From Campylobacter sp. CCS1377 (GTDB lineage Bacteria > Campylobacterota > Campylobacteria > Campylobacterales > Campylobacteraceae): 64,000 nt of DNA. The DNA is taken from the NCBI RefSeq assembly GCF_040008265.1, contig NZ_CP155620.1:558001-622000 (forward strand), read 5' to 3'. Under the pieces are notes generated by a model, which was not told the DNA's origin, ran no database searches, and was given only the letters and a program-made list of their open reading frames with translations. The position numbers and the translations under genes were made by a program. How positions within the stretch are numbered: the stretch's first letter is position 1; every line of letters starts with the position of its first letter. Of this stretch, positions 18,597-28,413 are shown piece by piece.

Positions 18597-19837
18597 ATAA
18601 ATCTTCTATTTTTTATCTCATTACTTTTATTTTTATTTTTGCTAGTGTCAGTGTGATACTAGCATTTTTATGGCTTATAGAGTATGATCAACAAAATTAC
18701 ACCAAAGAGCTAAATACTAAATATTCTTTGATTGCTAATACTAGATTATTACAGTTTAATGGGGTAATTAGCGAAAGTGAATTTCAAGAACAAACCAAAA
18801 ATTATAAAATGGTTTTAATCGAAGATCCTAAGGAGATTAGATATGTGATTTTTCGCGGAGAGGTTTTAGATCAAGCACAAACTACTACAGGATTAATTAA
18901 AATCATTACTTTAGATAGGCAAATTTTTTTAAGTATCATTTATGAAGGCAAACTTTATCTTTACAAAGATAAAGATTATCAAGCGTATAGATATTTTATT
19001 ATCAAAGCCATTGCGGTTGGGATTATCTTGATGCTTATTGTACTGTATATTTTTATCATTCGTAAATTAAAACCTTTGAAAACCCTTAAAAAACAAATTG
19101 CAAAATTTGCTGAAAATAAATTAGATGAAATCAGTAATGTAAGTTCAGGAAATGATGAAATTTCACAGGTTGCAGATGCTTTTTATAAAGCAATTATGCA
19201 GATTAAGAAACTTAATCAGTCGAGGCAATTTTTCATTCGCAATATTATGCACGAGCTTAAAACCCCTATTACCAAAGGGCTTATTACGCTTGAAATGCTT
19301 GAAGATAATAAATACAAAGAAAGATTAACTAATATCTTTAACCGACTTGAAATTTTAATCAATGAATTTGCTGCTATTGAGCAAATCACATCAGGCGCCG
19401 CTTTTATTAATCGTAAAAAATATAATATCCTTGATATTATTGATGAAGCTAAGGAAATTGCCATGAGTGATGATAGAAATGTGCAAATTTCGGTACAAGA
19501 AAGTTTTTATATCAATGTGGATTTTAAACTTTTTACTACAGCAGTAAAAAATATGATTGATAATGGAATTAAATATTCTGATAATAGAATGATGCAAATT
19601 TATATCACAAAAGAGCATTTGTGTTTTAAAAATAAAGGAAATGAGCTTGGCAATAGTTTAGAGCATTACACTCAAGCTTTTACTCAAGGTATGAAACAAA
19701 AAGATAGTTTTGGTTTGGGGCTTTATATTGTAAATACTATTTTGGAATCTCATAATTTAAAATTTGATTATGAATATAGAGATGGATATAATTTTTTCTA
19801 TTTTAAAAATTTACAAAATATTATTTTGAAAGACTAG
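18593..19837 (+). CDS. cprS: Sensor histidine kinase CprS
   Basis: The 414-residue membrane kinase has two membrane segments (about 7-29 and 135-156) flanking a periplasmic sensor of about 105 residues. A HAMP region follows (about 157-205). The phospho-acceptor His220 lies in RNIMHELKTPITKG, and the ATPase domain has the N box NMIDNGIKYS and the G-box region SFGLGLYIVNTIL. Translation is coupled to cprR. The gene ends just before a convergent gene at 19851. Confidence 0.93.
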   Translation: MNKSSIFYLITFIFIFASVSVILAFLWLIEYDQQNYTKELNTKYSLIANTRLLQFNGVISESEFQEQTKNYKMVLIEDPKEIRYVIFRGEVLDQAQTTTGLIKIITLDRQIFLSIIYEGKLYLYKDKDYQAYRYFIIKAIAVGIILMLIVLYIFIIRKLKPLKTLKKQIAKFAENKLDEISNVSSGNDEISQVADAFYKAIMQIKKLNQSRQFFIRNIMHELKTPITKGLITLEMLEDNKYKERLTNIFNRLEILINEFAAIEQITSGAAFINRKKYNILDIIDEAKEIAMSDDRNVQISVQESFYINVDFKLFTTAVKNMIDNGIKYSDNRMMQIYITKEHLCFKNKGNELGNSLEHYTQAFTQGMKQKDSFGLGLYIVNTILESHNLKFDYEYRDGYNFFYFKNLQNIILKD

Positions 19838-19850
19838 AAACTGAAATTAA

Positions 19851-20285
19851 TTATAGGTTTTTAAGTTTTTCAAATTCATTCATTAAAGTTGTTCTTAAAT
19901 TTTCGCTTAATTCTTCGGAATTTTCTAGGTATTCAATGATAAGATTTTCAAATTCTTTTAAAAAGCCAAACAGCTCTTCTTGCCATATAGCGTCGCTTTT
20001 ATTACTTAAATTCATAGTTTGAATGAAAGTAAGCTCTCTGCTTAGATCGCTTAATTTTTCAAGGAATTCATCTTTTTTTTCTGTATCCTTTAATGCGAAA
20101 ATTCCATTTTGCACATTATCTTTAAATTTTTTAATATTTTCATCAATAATATCGCAAAATTTAGGGTAAATATCTGCTTTTATAGGTTCTAATAAAGCTC
20201 TTTCGTCTATATTAATTGTTAATTTTTTAAGGGCAAAATAAAGTAACAAAAAAGCCAAAGCCGCAATTAGTAAATAAATACCCAT
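19851..20285 (-). CDS. Small single-span membrane protein, function unknown
   Basis: This 144-residue protein has one N-terminal membrane helix (residues 2-20) and a charged, helical cytoplasmic or periplasmic tail with coiled-coil tendency. I recognise no domain. It lies 9 bp after the rhodanese gene and ends a minus-strand run with rhodanese and htpG. From memory this is the Cj0520 position. Confidence 0.75.
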   Translation of the reverse strand: MGIYLLIAALAFLLLYFALKKLTINIDERALLEPIKADIYPKFCDIIDENIKKFKDNVQNGIFALKDTEKKDEFLEKLSDLSRELTFIQTMNLSNKSDAIWQEELFGFLKEFENLIIEYLENSEELSENLRTTLMNEFEKLKNL

Positions 20286-20294
20286 TCTAAATCC

Positions 20295-20612
20295 TTAATT
20301 TAAAGCTTGCATTCCACCATCTAAATTTACACTAGCAATGCCTAATTCTTGCAAAAGCAATTCGCACGCAAATCTACTTCTGTGTCCACTGTGACAAATA
20401 AAAGCGATTTTTTTATCATCTTTTGGAAGTAGGGGTTTTAAATCTTTTATAAAATCAGCATTTAAAATTCCGCGATTATCATGCATTGCCACGCAAATAG
20501 CTCCATCTAATATCCCATCTTCTTCCCATTCAGCTGGAGTGCGAACATCAAAAATTTGATATTCGCTTAAATCTTGCTTAGTCCAAATGCTCGCAGGGAT
20601 ATTTTCTATCAT
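20295..20612 (-). CDS. Single-domain rhodanese-like protein
   Basis: The 105-residue protein is a single rhodanese domain. It has the [13 protein letters not shown] motif near residues 21-33 and the active-site loop ICHSGHRSR with Cys73 by my count, followed by the C-terminal NLDGGMQAL. Such proteins move sulfane sulfur (for example thiosulfate or persulfide), but the physiological acceptor is unknown. Its start overlaps the end of htpG by 4 bp. Confidence 0.93.
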   Translation of the reverse strand: MIENIPASIWTKQDLSEYQIFDVRTPAEWEEDGILDGAICVAMHDNRGILNADFIKDLKPLLPKDDKKIAFICHSGHRSRFACELLLQELGIASVNLDGGMQALN

Positions 20613-22438
20613 GAAAAAGCCTTAGTGATAATTTTTGTAAGACTTGCGTTAAACTCAGCTGGATTATCCACACCCATACCTTCGCTAAGTTTAGCCATGT
20701 TTAAAACCAAAGTCGCTATATCTGCACTAAAAGTTTCATTATTTTTAAGACCTGTAAAAATCGCATGTTTTGGATTGATTTCCAAAATAGGCTTAAAAGT
20801 TTGCTCTTGTCCCATTTGTTTTAAAAGCTGCTGCATAGCAAAATCAGGTTTATTTTTATCATAAACTATACAACTTGGACTATCTTTTAAACGGCTTGTA
20901 AGACGGACATCTTCAACTTGATCTTTTAAAAGCTCTTTAAATTTGGCTACAAGTGGTGCAAATTCATTTTTTTCTTCATCGCTTAATTCATTTTTATCCT
21001 CAACTTGATTAATGGCTACAAATTTTAAGCCCTCGTATTCTCCAAGCATTGGGGTTACTAAAGAGTCAATCTCATCATCCATAAGCAATACTTCTATACC
21101 CTTTTGTTTATATTCCTCAAGTAAGGGCGAATTTCTAAGCAGACTTTCATTATTTCCCGTGATATAAAAAATTTCTTTTTGTTCATTTTGTAAGTCATTT
21201 TTATATTCTTCTAAAGAACGCAAATTTTCACCTTTAGTGCTTTTATAAAGCATAAGTTTTAGCAAGCTTTCTTTTTCTCCGCCGAAACCATAAAGTCCTT
21301 CTTTTAAAACTTTTCCAAAGTTTTTGAAGAAAGATAAATATTTTTCCTTATCTTTATTTTTAAGCTTTTCAAGTTCGCTAAGTATTTTTTTAACACTAGC
21401 CTCTTTGACACCTTTTAAAATTTGATTTTCTTGTAAAATTTCGCGACTCACATTAAGCGGCAAATCTTCCACATCGATAATTCCGCGCACAAAGCGCAAA
21501 TAAGTTGGCAATAATTCTTTATCATCATCGCTAATAAATACGCGTTTTACATAAAGTTTTAATCCGCTTTGATAATCCACACGATAAAGATCAAAAGGTG
21601 CATTTTGTGGGATGAAAAATAAGGAATTGTATTCTAATTTTCCTTCGCTTTTAGTATGGAGATAAAGTAAAGGTTTGTTTGAATCGTGAAAATTTTGCTC
21701 GTAAAATCTTTCATAATCTTCAATTTTAAGGCTTGATTTTTGCATTCTCCATAAAGCATTTGCTTTATTAATTTGTGAAATTTTAAGCTCGGTTTTCCCT
21801 TCTTCTTCGCCTTCTTTTGCAGGGGTAAATTCTTCTTTTTCCATAAAAATTGGAAATTGTATATGATTGGAATATTTTTCTATAATGCTTTCAATTCTAT
21901 AAGAATTTGCAAATTCGTCATCTTTTAAATGTAAAGTTATTGTCGTGCCTTGCTCTTCTTTTGTAGAATCTTCTATCTCATAGCCATTTGCATCAGAAGT
22001 CCATAAATACGCCTTTTCATCTAAGGCTTTTTTACTTAAAACTTCGATTTTTTCCGCTACCATAAAAGCAGAGTAAAAGCCAACACCAAACTGCCCAATT
22101 AGTTGAGAGTCTTTTTTGGCATCACCGCTTAAATTTTCTAAAAAGCTTTTTGTGCCACTTTTTGCAATAGTTCCAAGATGGTTGATAAGATCATCTTTGT
22201 TCATACCTATACCATTGTCACTAATAGTGAGAATTTTTTTATCTTTATCAACCTTGATTTCTATTTTTGGTTCAAATTTTAAGCTTTTGTATTTATCGTC
22301 ACTGACGCTTAAAAAGTTAAGTTTATCTAAAGCATCGCTTGCATTTGAAACAAGTTCTCTTAGAAAAATTTCCTTGTTAGAATATAAAGAATGTATCATT
22401 AGTTGTAAAAGTTGATTGACTTCAGTTTGAAACTGCAT
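20609..22438 (-). CDS. htpG: Chaperone HtpG (Hsp90)
   Basis: HtpG is an ATP-dependent dimeric chaperone. The 609-residue protein begins with the GHKL ATPase domain: [19 protein letters not shown] (near 19-37), the DNGIGM lid motif and [13 protein letters not shown]. The middle domain has [16 protein letters not shown] with the catalytic arginine. The C-terminal dimerisation domain ends with [20 protein letters not shown]. No HAIR-like site is apparent upstream. Confidence 0.97.
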   Translation of the reverse strand: MQFQTEVNQLLQLMIHSLYSNKEIFLRELVSNASDALDKLNFLSVSDDKYKSLKFEPKIEIKVDKDKKILTISDNGIGMNKDDLINHLGTIAKSGTKSFLENLSGDAKKDSQLIGQFGVGFYSAFMVAEKIEVLSKKALDEKAYLWTSDANGYEIEDSTKEEQGTTITLHLKDDEFANSYRIESIIEKYSNHIQFPIFMEKEEFTPAKEGEEEGKTELKISQINKANALWRMQKSSLKIEDYERFYEQNFHDSNKPLLYLHTKSEGKLEYNSLFFIPQNAPFDLYRVDYQSGLKLYVKRVFISDDDKELLPTYLRFVRGIIDVEDLPLNVSREILQENQILKGVKEASVKKILSELEKLKNKDKEKYLSFFKNFGKVLKEGLYGFGGEKESLLKLMLYKSTKGENLRSLEEYKNDLQNEQKEIFYITGNNESLLRNSPLLEEYKQKGIEVLLMDDEIDSLVTPMLGEYEGLKFVAINQVEDKNELSDEEKNEFAPLVAKFKELLKDQVEDVRLTSRLKDSPSCIVYDKNKPDFAMQQLLKQMGQEQTFKPILEINPKHAIFTGLKNNETFSADIATLVLNMAKLSEGMGVDNPAEFNASLTKIITKAFS

Positions 22439-22524
22439 ATTTTCTCCTTATTTTAATTTTTAAAAGCGATATTTTAACAAAAAAATCAAAATTAAAGGTA
22501 ATTTTTTAGGCTTAAAGTCTTAAA

Positions 22525-22662
22525 GCCTAAATGTTTTAATTTTCAAAAGTAGCTTTTTGGTTTTTTAAATCTTTCATATTCTCTAAAATTTCATTTTTCG
22601 TACATCATCTGCCAAACTACAAATGAAAAAGCTTGAAGTAAAGTTAAAAATAAGAATACAAA
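22525..22662 (-). pseudogene. Possible small frameshifted membrane-protein remnant after crcB
   Basis: Immediately after the crcB stop, the minus strand reads VFLFLTLLQAFSFVVWQMMYEK and stops. One A fewer in the run at about 22600 would continue into NEILENMKDLKNQKATFEN. A short membrane helix followed by a charged tail looks like a tiny membrane protein, but no start codon is evident. The coding nature is uncertain. Confidence 0.3.
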
Positions 22663-23031
22663 TCATTTAAAAATTAAAAAACCAAGCCAAACGGCAAGTA
22701 AGCAAAGTGTCACATTTGATAAAATATTTAAAGTAAAATTTAAATAATTTCCGCTTTGCAAAAATAATAAATTTTCATAGGAAAAAGTCGAGAAAGTTGT
22801 AAAGGCTCCTAAAATTCCTGTGCTAATAAAGCTTTTAAGAAGTGGAGATAAGCCTTTATTTTGAGCATAAGAAAATAAAAGTCCTATGATAAAAGAACCA
22901 AAAACATTAACAAAAAGAGTACCGAAGCTAATTGAATGAGGTAAGAATTTATTAACTAAATTAATAGCAAACATTCTTAAGATAGCACCCAAAAATCCAC
23001 CAAAACCGACAACTAAAATAGTATTTAGCAT
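22663..23031 (-). CDS. crcB: Fluoride channel CrcB/Fluc
   Basis: This 122-residue four-helix membrane protein exports fluoride as a dual-topology dimer. Signature motifs are VGFGGFLGAILR (residues 8-19), GTLFVNVFGSFIIGLL (near 37-52) and GILGAFTTFSTFSYE (near 73-87), the last carrying the pore phenylalanines and the Na-site region. No fluoride riboswitch is visible upstream. It overlaps the end of plsC by 7 bp. Confidence 0.94.
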   Translation of the reverse strand: MLNTILVVGFGGFLGAILRMFAINLVNKFLPHSISFGTLFVNVFGSFIIGLLFSYAQNKGLSPLLKSFISTGILGAFTTFSTFSYENLLFLQSGNYLNFTLNILSNVTLCLLAVWLGFLIFK

Positions 23032-23720
23032 AGTTTTGCCCTTTCTTTATCTAAAAGCTCTTGCATTTTTTTTCTTGTATTTTCAAGCCATTTTTCATCA
23101 TTGGTATCTACTAAATTCATGCAGATAATTTTAAGCGTTCCGCTTTTTGCGCTGAAATTTTTTGTATCTAAAATTTTTGCAGAATCTACGATTAAAATAG
23201 GTTGGACTTTTAAATTCAGTTTTTCACTTAAAACTTTAGCACCGCTTTGAAATTTAAGCAGTTTTTGAGCTTTAGATCTTGTTCCCTCTGGAAAAATTGC
23301 CAATATTCTATTTTCCCCAAGTCTTTGTTTTGCTTCTTTTAAAATACGCACTAAATCACGAGGATTTTTTCTATCTATACAAAGAAGTTTGGGTTTTTTC
23401 ATTGCGATTTTAAAGATAGGAATTTCACCTAATTCTTTTTTGGCAATCCAGCACAAATTTTTAGGATAAATATCTTCTAAGGCTATAATATCTAGCATAC
23501 TTTGATGGTTAATGATTAGCATTTTTGCTTCTGGATTAAAATTTCCAACGAGTTTAATTCTATAATTAAGAAATTTTTTTTGTAATTTTGCCCATTTTTT
23601 TCTTATTTTCCATAAAAAAGATTGCGAATTAGAGAAACAAAATAAGATTAAAACCAAAATAACACTGAAAATAAATTCAAAGAGAAAGAAAAAATACTTA
23701 ATCCTTGCGCAAATTTTCAT
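23025..23720 (-). CDS. plsC: 1-acyl-sn-glycerol-3-phosphate acyltransferase
   Basis: PlsC acylates lysophosphatidic acid to phosphatidic acid at the inner membrane. The 231-residue protein has an N-terminal membrane helix (about 10-30). The catalytic NHQSMLD (HX4D) box is near residues 71-77, and the acceptor-binding FPEGTRSK motif is near 144-151. Its 5' end overlaps the upstream membrane-protein gene by 23 bp, so expression is probably coupled. Confidence 0.93.
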   Translation of the reverse strand: MKICARIKYFFFLFEFIFSVILVLILFCFSNSQSFLWKIRKKWAKLQKKFLNYRIKLVGNFNPEAKMLIINHQSMLDIIALEDIYPKNLCWIAKKELGEIPIFKIAMKKPKLLCIDRKNPRDLVRILKEAKQRLGENRILAIFPEGTRSKAQKLLKFQSGAKVLSEKLNLKVQPILIVDSAKILDTKNFSAKSGTLKIICMNLVDTNDEKWLENTRKKMQELLDKERAKLC

Positions 23721-24876
23721 TTTCTACCCATCCTATTTTTCCATTTGAAAAGATCACTTTTGTATAGTTATTATCTCTCGTATTTAAAATTTCCACTCGT
23801 TCTTCTTGCGTATTTGTATAAAAATATGTTGATTGGCTTGTAGGTAAAATTTTAGCTCTTGAATTGGCTTTTAATATTGCAGTTTGTGTGTTGGAATTGA
23901 TTAAAAAACTCCAGATAAGAAAAATAATTCCTAGTCCTAAGATAATAAATTTTTTTTTAAATATAAAGATTGCAATACAAATAAAAGTTAAGATCCATAA
24001 TGCAATTTGTTTGTAAAATACTAAACTATTACTTCTGGGATTTAAATCACTTTGAGTACTAATGCTTTCTTCACTGATTTCAACCTTTAAATTGATAGTT
24101 TCTAGCTTCATAGTTTGAGTGTTAAAATATGAAAATTCAAAATTGCTTTTTGAAGGGCTAAAAACCGCGAAATAAAAAGCACTTGACGCGTTATAATCGC
24201 CTTTGAAGTTTTCTATTCCTTGTTTTGTGATATTAGCAATATTAAAATTTTGTAAATTGGCATTTGTAGCATTTAATTCAACCATCATAATGACATTTTT
24301 ATCATCAAAATAGCTTGTTTTAACTTTTCCTACATTTAAACTGTCGGCCACAATATGTGAGTAATTTTTGTCCGAATCAACTTTTTCGAATTTAATAGGA
24401 TTAATCAATAAGCTAGCTTCTTGGAATACTTCTTTATTGCGACTTAAAAATACAGAAATTTTACTTAAGTTTGCATTGGATGTTTTAGCTTGAAACCAAA
24501 GGGTTGCTGTGTAGGTATTTCCATTTTTAATCCATTTTAGATCGGGGTTTAAAAAAATTAAATCATCTGTTTTTTCAAGTTCTACAAGAAAATCAAAATC
24601 CGTGTTTTCATTTGTTTGTGCATTTAGGACAATTGCAAATACTTCATCCACTAAAACAGATGTTTTGTAATCTTGCACATTAAGTGCTAAAACTCCAGAT
24701 GGAATGAAGGGATCTTTGATGTTTTCTTCATAATTTCCTAATTCATCACTTGGTGAAATGTGTTTGTAAATTTCTTGAGGATTTATTGTTTTGGAATTTT
24801 GCTCAAATACGCTATTTTCTTGCATTTGAGCAAAAAGAATCGTGAAACTAAAAAATAAATAAAATAAAAATTTCAA
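23698..24876 (-). CDS. Exported BatD-like membrane protein with C-terminal SH3-like segment
   Basis: The 392-residue protein has a signal peptide (MKFLFYLFFSFTILFAQ) and a large periplasmic part rich in beta strands (about 30-275) that resembles BatD-type modules. Two membrane helices follow at about 285-325. The C-terminal SH3b-like piece has the pattern RVEILNTRDNNYTKVIFSNGKIGWV. The function is unknown. From memory it corresponds to Cj0515. It overlaps purQ by 4 bp on one side and plsC by 23 bp on the other. Confidence 0.7.
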   Translation of the reverse strand: MKFLFYLFFSFTILFAQMQENSVFEQNSKTINPQEIYKHISPSDELGNYEENIKDPFIPSGVLALNVQDYKTSVLVDEVFAIVLNAQTNENTDFDFLVELEKTDDLIFLNPDLKWIKNGNTYTATLWFQAKTSNANLSKISVFLSRNKEVFQEASLLINPIKFEKVDSDKNYSHIVADSLNVGKVKTSYFDDKNVIMMVELNATNANLQNFNIANITKQGIENFKGDYNASSAFYFAVFSPSKSNFEFSYFNTQTMKLETINLKVEISEESISTQSDLNPRSNSLVFYKQIALWILTFICIAIFIFKKKFIILGLGIIFLIWSFLINSNTQTAILKANSRAKILPTSQSTYFYTNTQEERVEILNTRDNNYTKVIFSNGKIGWVENENLRKD

Positions 24877-25520
24877 GATATAAAACCTTTAAACATTTTA
24901 AGACCGATATCACTACCTAGGATATTTTCACAAAATCTCTCAGGATGTGGCATAAGTCCAAATATTTTTTTATTTTCATCACAAATCCCAGCTATATCAT
25001 CAACTGAACCATTTGGATTTTCAATATATTTTAAAATAACCATATCTTTATCATAGAGTTCTTTTAAGCCATCATTGTCGATAAAATAATTCCCTTCTCC
25101 ATGTGCTATAGGAAGTTCTATAATTTCATTAGATTTGAAGTTTTTTAAAAAAGCATTGTTGTTTGAAATAACTTTTAATTTTTGAATTTTGGATATGAAA
25201 TTTAAAGAATTGTTATGTTTCATAGCGCCTTTTAAAAGCTTCATTTCTAAAAGCACTTGAAAACCGTTGCAAATTCCTAGAACATATCCGCCTTTTTGAA
25301 TATGTTCTAATACGGTTTTCATTGCAGGTGCAAATTTGGCAATTGCAGCACATCTTAGATAGTCTCCATAGGCAAACCCACCAGGCAAGACGATCAAATC
25401 TGCACTAAAATCTGTTTCTTCGTGCCAAACGATTTGAGTTTTTGCGCCAATTTTTTCAAAAGCATAAGCTGTGTCTAATTCGCAATTTGTCCCAGGAAAT
25501 TGAATGATCGCTACTTTCAT
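24873..25520 (-). CDS. purQ: FGAM synthase glutaminase subunit PurQ
   Basis: PurQ supplies ammonia from glutamine to PurL in the fourth step of purine synthesis. The 215-residue class I amidotransferase has IQFPGTNCELDTA at residues 6-18, LPGGFAYGDYLRCGA-like GGFAYGDYLRCAA, the nucleophile elbow GICNGFQVLLEM with the catalytic Cys, and the His-Glu pair in GLMPHPERF. It overlaps purS by 4 bp. purL is not in this window. Confidence 0.96.
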   Translation of the reverse strand: MKVAIIQFPGTNCELDTAYAFEKIGAKTQIVWHEETDFSADLIVLPGGFAYGDYLRCAAIAKFAPAMKTVLEHIQKGGYVLGICNGFQVLLEMKLLKGAMKHNNSLNFISKIQKLKVISNNNAFLKNFKSNEIIELPIAHGEGNYFIDNDGLKELYDKDMVILKYIENPNGSVDDIAGICDENKKIFGLMPHPERFCENILGSDIGLKMFKGFIS

Positions 25521-25753
25521 AGTATAATCTCATAATCTTCTATAACACTATTGACCAAAAGCTCACTACACATAGCTTCAACTTGTTTTTTTGCTTTTTC
25601 TTTATCTTTTTCATCAAGTTCGATTTGAATTTGTTTGGCGATTTTTACTTCTTTTATGTTATTGAAATTAAGAGAATGCAAAGCTTTTTGAGTTGCTTTA
25701 CCTTGAGGATCTAAAACACCATTTTTTAAAAAAACATTAATTGTAATTCTCAT
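25517..25753 (-). CDS. purS: FGAM synthase subunit PurS
   Basis: This 78-residue protein is the small subunit that bridges PurQ and PurL in the three-part FGAM synthase. It shows NVFLKNGVLDPQGKATQKALHSL (residues 6-28), the family signature, and ends in VIEDYEIIL. It sits between purC (10 bp) and purQ (4 bp overlap). Confidence 0.95.
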   Translation of the reverse strand: MRITINVFLKNGVLDPQGKATQKALHSLNFNNIKEVKIAKQIQIELDEKDKEKAKKQVEAMCSELLVNSVIEDYEIIL

Positions 25754-25763
25754 CCATTTAGCC

Positions 25764-26474
25764 TTAATTTAAAATTCTTCTTAAAACTTCTTCATAAGCC
25801 ATTTTTACATTTCCTAAATCTTGTCTGAATCTATCTTTATCAAGCTTTTCGTTTGTAGCTTTATCCCAAAATCTACAGCTATCTGGACTGATTTCATCAG
25901 CAAGGACTATTTCACCTTCTTTTGTCCAGCCTAATTCGATTTTAAAATCAATAAGTCTTAAATTCTTTTCATCAAAGAATTTTACAAGAATAGAATTGAT
26001 TTTTCTGGCAATATTTTTAATAACTTCAAGATCTTTTGCATCTTTAACTAAATTTAGTACAATACAATGCTCATCATTAATCATTGGATCGCCTAAAGCA
26101 TCATCTTTTAAGCAGAATTCAACCAAAGCAAAAGGTAAAATCGTGCCTTCTTTGATACCAAATCTTTTTGTAAGTGAGCCAGTTGCAACATTACGTACGA
26201 TGACTTCTATAGGAATGATTTGACATTTTTTAACGATTTGTTCATTATCGCTAATAGTTTCAACCAAATGCGTTTTAATACCTTCTTTTTCTAATAGGTG
26301 AAAAATTTCAGTGCTTATTTTACAATTTAGCGCACCTTTTCCTGCCTCATTTCCCTTTTTTTCTGCATTAAAAGCAGTAAGATCGTCTTTAAATTCAGTA
26401 ATGAGCAAATCTTCATTTTCTGTTTTAAACATTTTTTTACCTTTGCCTTCGTAAAGCAATTCTTTTTTTGTCAT
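25764..26474 (-). CDS. purC: SAICAR synthetase
   Basis: PurC joins aspartate to CAIR using ATP in purine synthesis. The 236-residue protein has [13 protein letters not shown] (ATP loop, residues 6-18), [14 protein letters not shown] near 28, [19 protein letters not shown] near 92-110 and the C-terminal [15 protein letters not shown]. It begins the purC-purS-purQ run and lies 14 bp after ctpA. Confidence 0.97.
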   Translation of the reverse strand: MTKKELLYEGKGKKMFKTENEDLLITEFKDDLTAFNAEKKGNEAGKGALNCKISTEIFHLLEKEGIKTHLVETISDNEQIVKKCQIIPIEVIVRNVATGSLTKRFGIKEGTILPFALVEFCLKDDALGDPMINDEHCIVLNLVKDAKDLEVIKNIARKINSILVKFFDEKNLRLIDFKIELGWTKEGEIVLADEISPDSCRFWDKATNEKLDKDRFRQDLGNVKMAYEEVLRRILN

Positions 26475-26488
26475 TTTTAACTCCTTAA

Positions 26489-27793
26489 TTATTTAATACT
26501 TAAAATTTTTACAGCATCAATAGCCGATTTTAATTGTGCATCTTGATTAATTTGTTTTTCGCTAATGATATCTTTGTTTTTTGAATTTTGTTTTTCATTG
26601 TCTTTTTTTGTGTTTTCGATTTTTTCTAATTCACCTTCAAGATGTTGTTTAAGATCGCTTTCTTTAACACTAAAGCCATCCTCTTGGGTATTTACTTTTC
26701 CTGGAAATACTTCAATATCAGGTTTAACTCCGACGGCTTGTATGGTGCGTCCACTTGGTAAATAGTATCTTGCAATGGTAAGTCTTAAAGCCTCAGTTTC
26801 GTTGATTGGCATGATGGATTGTACACTGCCTTTTCCAAAAGTATTTTCTCCTACAATAATAGCTCGTTTAAGATCTTGCAAAGCCCCACTTACAATTTCG
26901 CTTGCGCTCGCACTTCCACCATTAACTAAAACAACCAAAGGAAGATTTGTGATTTTTTTATTAGGATCAGCTTTATAATCAACATTTTCTTTCTCTATTT
27001 TACCTTTTTGAGATACGATAATACCTTGATCGACAAAGAGATTTGTAAGTCCTATAGCTTGATTTAAAAGTCCTCCAGGATTATTTCTAAGATCAAGTAT
27101 AATGCCTTTAGCTTTTGGATATTTTTGGATATTCTTTTGTGATTCTGCAACTACATTCTTATCAAAATTAGTAATTCTTAGATATAAAATATTTTCACTT
27201 TCTATGAATCTTGAATATACACTTTCTACTTTGATAATTTCGCGTTTTAAAGCAACATCAAAAGGCTTGGTATTACCTTTGCGATAAATTGTGATACTAA
27301 TATCGGTTTTTGGTTTGCCTCTCATTTGATCTACTGCTTCATTTAGACTCATTCCTAGAGTAGATTTAGCGTTAATTCTTAAAATCACATCGCCAGATTT
27401 TATACCTGCTTTATCAGCTGGAGTTCCTTCAATAGGAGAAATTACAGTTAATGCTCCATCTTTCATTCCTACTGTGATTCCAAGTCCGCCAAATTCTCCG
27501 CTAGTTTGAATTTTAACATCATTAAAGTCTTTTTCATTTAAGAAAGAAGAATGTGCATCAAGGTTGCTTAAAAGTCCCGATAAAGATTTGTCGACTAAAT
27601 TGGTAATATTAACATCATCAACATAATATTGCTCAACAATAGCCAGTGTTTTGGTAAGTTTATCCAAAGCTTCAAGACGCTTTTGAATTTGTTCGTCGTT
27701 AGAGTTGTTTTCCGCATTTAAACTGGTGCTTAAAAATACACAAAGACTTAAAGTTCCTATAAAACCACAAATTTTAGAGAGTTTTCGTTTCAT
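26489..27793 (-). CDS. ctpA: Periplasmic C-terminal processing protease (S41)
   Basis: The 434-residue carboxy-terminal protease has a signal peptide (cleavage after about SLNA, residue 28), an N-terminal helical region, and a PDZ domain (about 90-180). The S41 catalytic domain has the Ser-Lys dyad in [15 protein letters not shown] and FGKGSVQ. A charged C-terminal extension of about 70 residues is rich in Lys, Glu and Asn. It acts on periplasmic or lipoprotein substrates. It is followed directly by purC. Confidence 0.92.
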   Translation of the reverse strand: MKRKLSKICGFIGTLSLCVFLSTSLNAENNSNDEQIQKRLEALDKLTKTLAIVEQYYVDDVNITNLVDKSLSGLLSNLDAHSSFLNEKDFNDVKIQTSGEFGGLGITVGMKDGALTVISPIEGTPADKAGIKSGDVILRINAKSTLGMSLNEAVDQMRGKPKTDISITIYRKGNTKPFDVALKREIIKVESVYSRFIESENILYLRITNFDKNVVAESQKNIQKYPKAKGIILDLRNNPGGLLNQAIGLTNLFVDQGIIVSQKGKIEKENVDYKADPNKKITNLPLVVLVNGGSASASEIVSGALQDLKRAIIVGENTFGKGSVQSIMPINETEALRLTIARYYLPSGRTIQAVGVKPDIEVFPGKVNTQEDGFSVKESDLKQHLEGELEKIENTKKDNEKQNSKNKDIISEKQINQDAQLKSAIDAVKILSIK

Positions 27794-28028
27794 GATTTAA
27801 ATTTACTCCATTATCGTTTTTGCTTTATTTTTGATAATTAAAAATAAAAGATTAATTTTAATAAAAATTGCTTAAAAATTTGTAAATGCTTATGCTGAAA
27901 TTATAAAAAATTTAAGATTTTTATAAAATTTTTGCAGTTTTAAAATTTTAAATAAAATAAAATAAAAATGATTAAAATGCGAAAATGTGTTAAAATGAAT
28001 TTTATGGATTAAAAATAGGGAGAAAATT

Positions 28029-28331
28029 ATGTCGGTTAAAAAATCAAGTTGCGAACATACTCATAAGCATTCCAAAAGTTATGAAAAAAACATTACTATT
28101 AGATTAAATAAAACTATAGGGCATATAGAATCTATTAAAAAAATGATTCTTAGCGGCAAAGATTGTAGCGAGGTTTTAATACAACTTGCTGCAATTAAAG
28201 GGGAAATCAATAGCACCGCTAAGGTGATTTTAAAAGAGCATTTAGATCATTGCATCATCCATGCTATCGAAGATAAGGATTTGAAAAGCGTTGAACATTT
28301 CAATAAAGCTATAGATATGTTTATAAAATAA
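28029..28331 (+). CDS. CsoR/FrmR-family metal- or formaldehyde-sensing repressor
   Basis: The 100-residue, all-helical protein matches the DUF156 repressor family. After a His-rich N terminus (CEHTHKHSK), it has the helix RLNKTIGHIESIKKMI, the first ligand Cys in SGKDCSEVL, and the second-helix pair HLDHC. This Cys-His-Cys pattern is that of Cu(I)-sensing CsoR or formaldehyde-sensing FrmR. The target is not apparent. The gene lies 82 bp before clpB and diverges from ctpA. From memory it is Cj0510c. Confidence 0.85.
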   Translation: MSVKKSSCEHTHKHSKSYEKNITIRLNKTIGHIESIKKMILSGKDCSEVLIQLAAIKGEINSTAKVILKEHLDHCIIHAIEDKDLKSVEHFNKAIDMFIK

Positions 28332-28354
28332 ATTAAAAAAATATACTAAATAAA

Positions 28355-28384
28355 CTTGACATTAATTGACTAAAGTTATATAAT
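28355..28384 (+). promoter_or_regulatory. clpB promoter with HAIR-like HspR operator
   Basis: A perfect -35 TTGACA (28356-28361), 17 bp spacer and perfect -10 TATAAT (28379-28384) precede clpB. The inverted repeat CTTGACA-N7-ACTAAAG (28355-28375) overlaps the -35 and spacer. It has the same right arm and geometry as the site at the cbpA-hspR promoter, so HspR repression of clpB is predicted. Confidence 0.78.
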
Positions 28385-28413
28385 ATCACTCATATAAAAT
28401 AAAAGGAGAAAAA

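Noticed and set aside
22439-22660. HAIR site upstream of htpG
   Set aside because: No CTTGA-N9-ACTMAAG-like inverted repeat is present near the htpG start.
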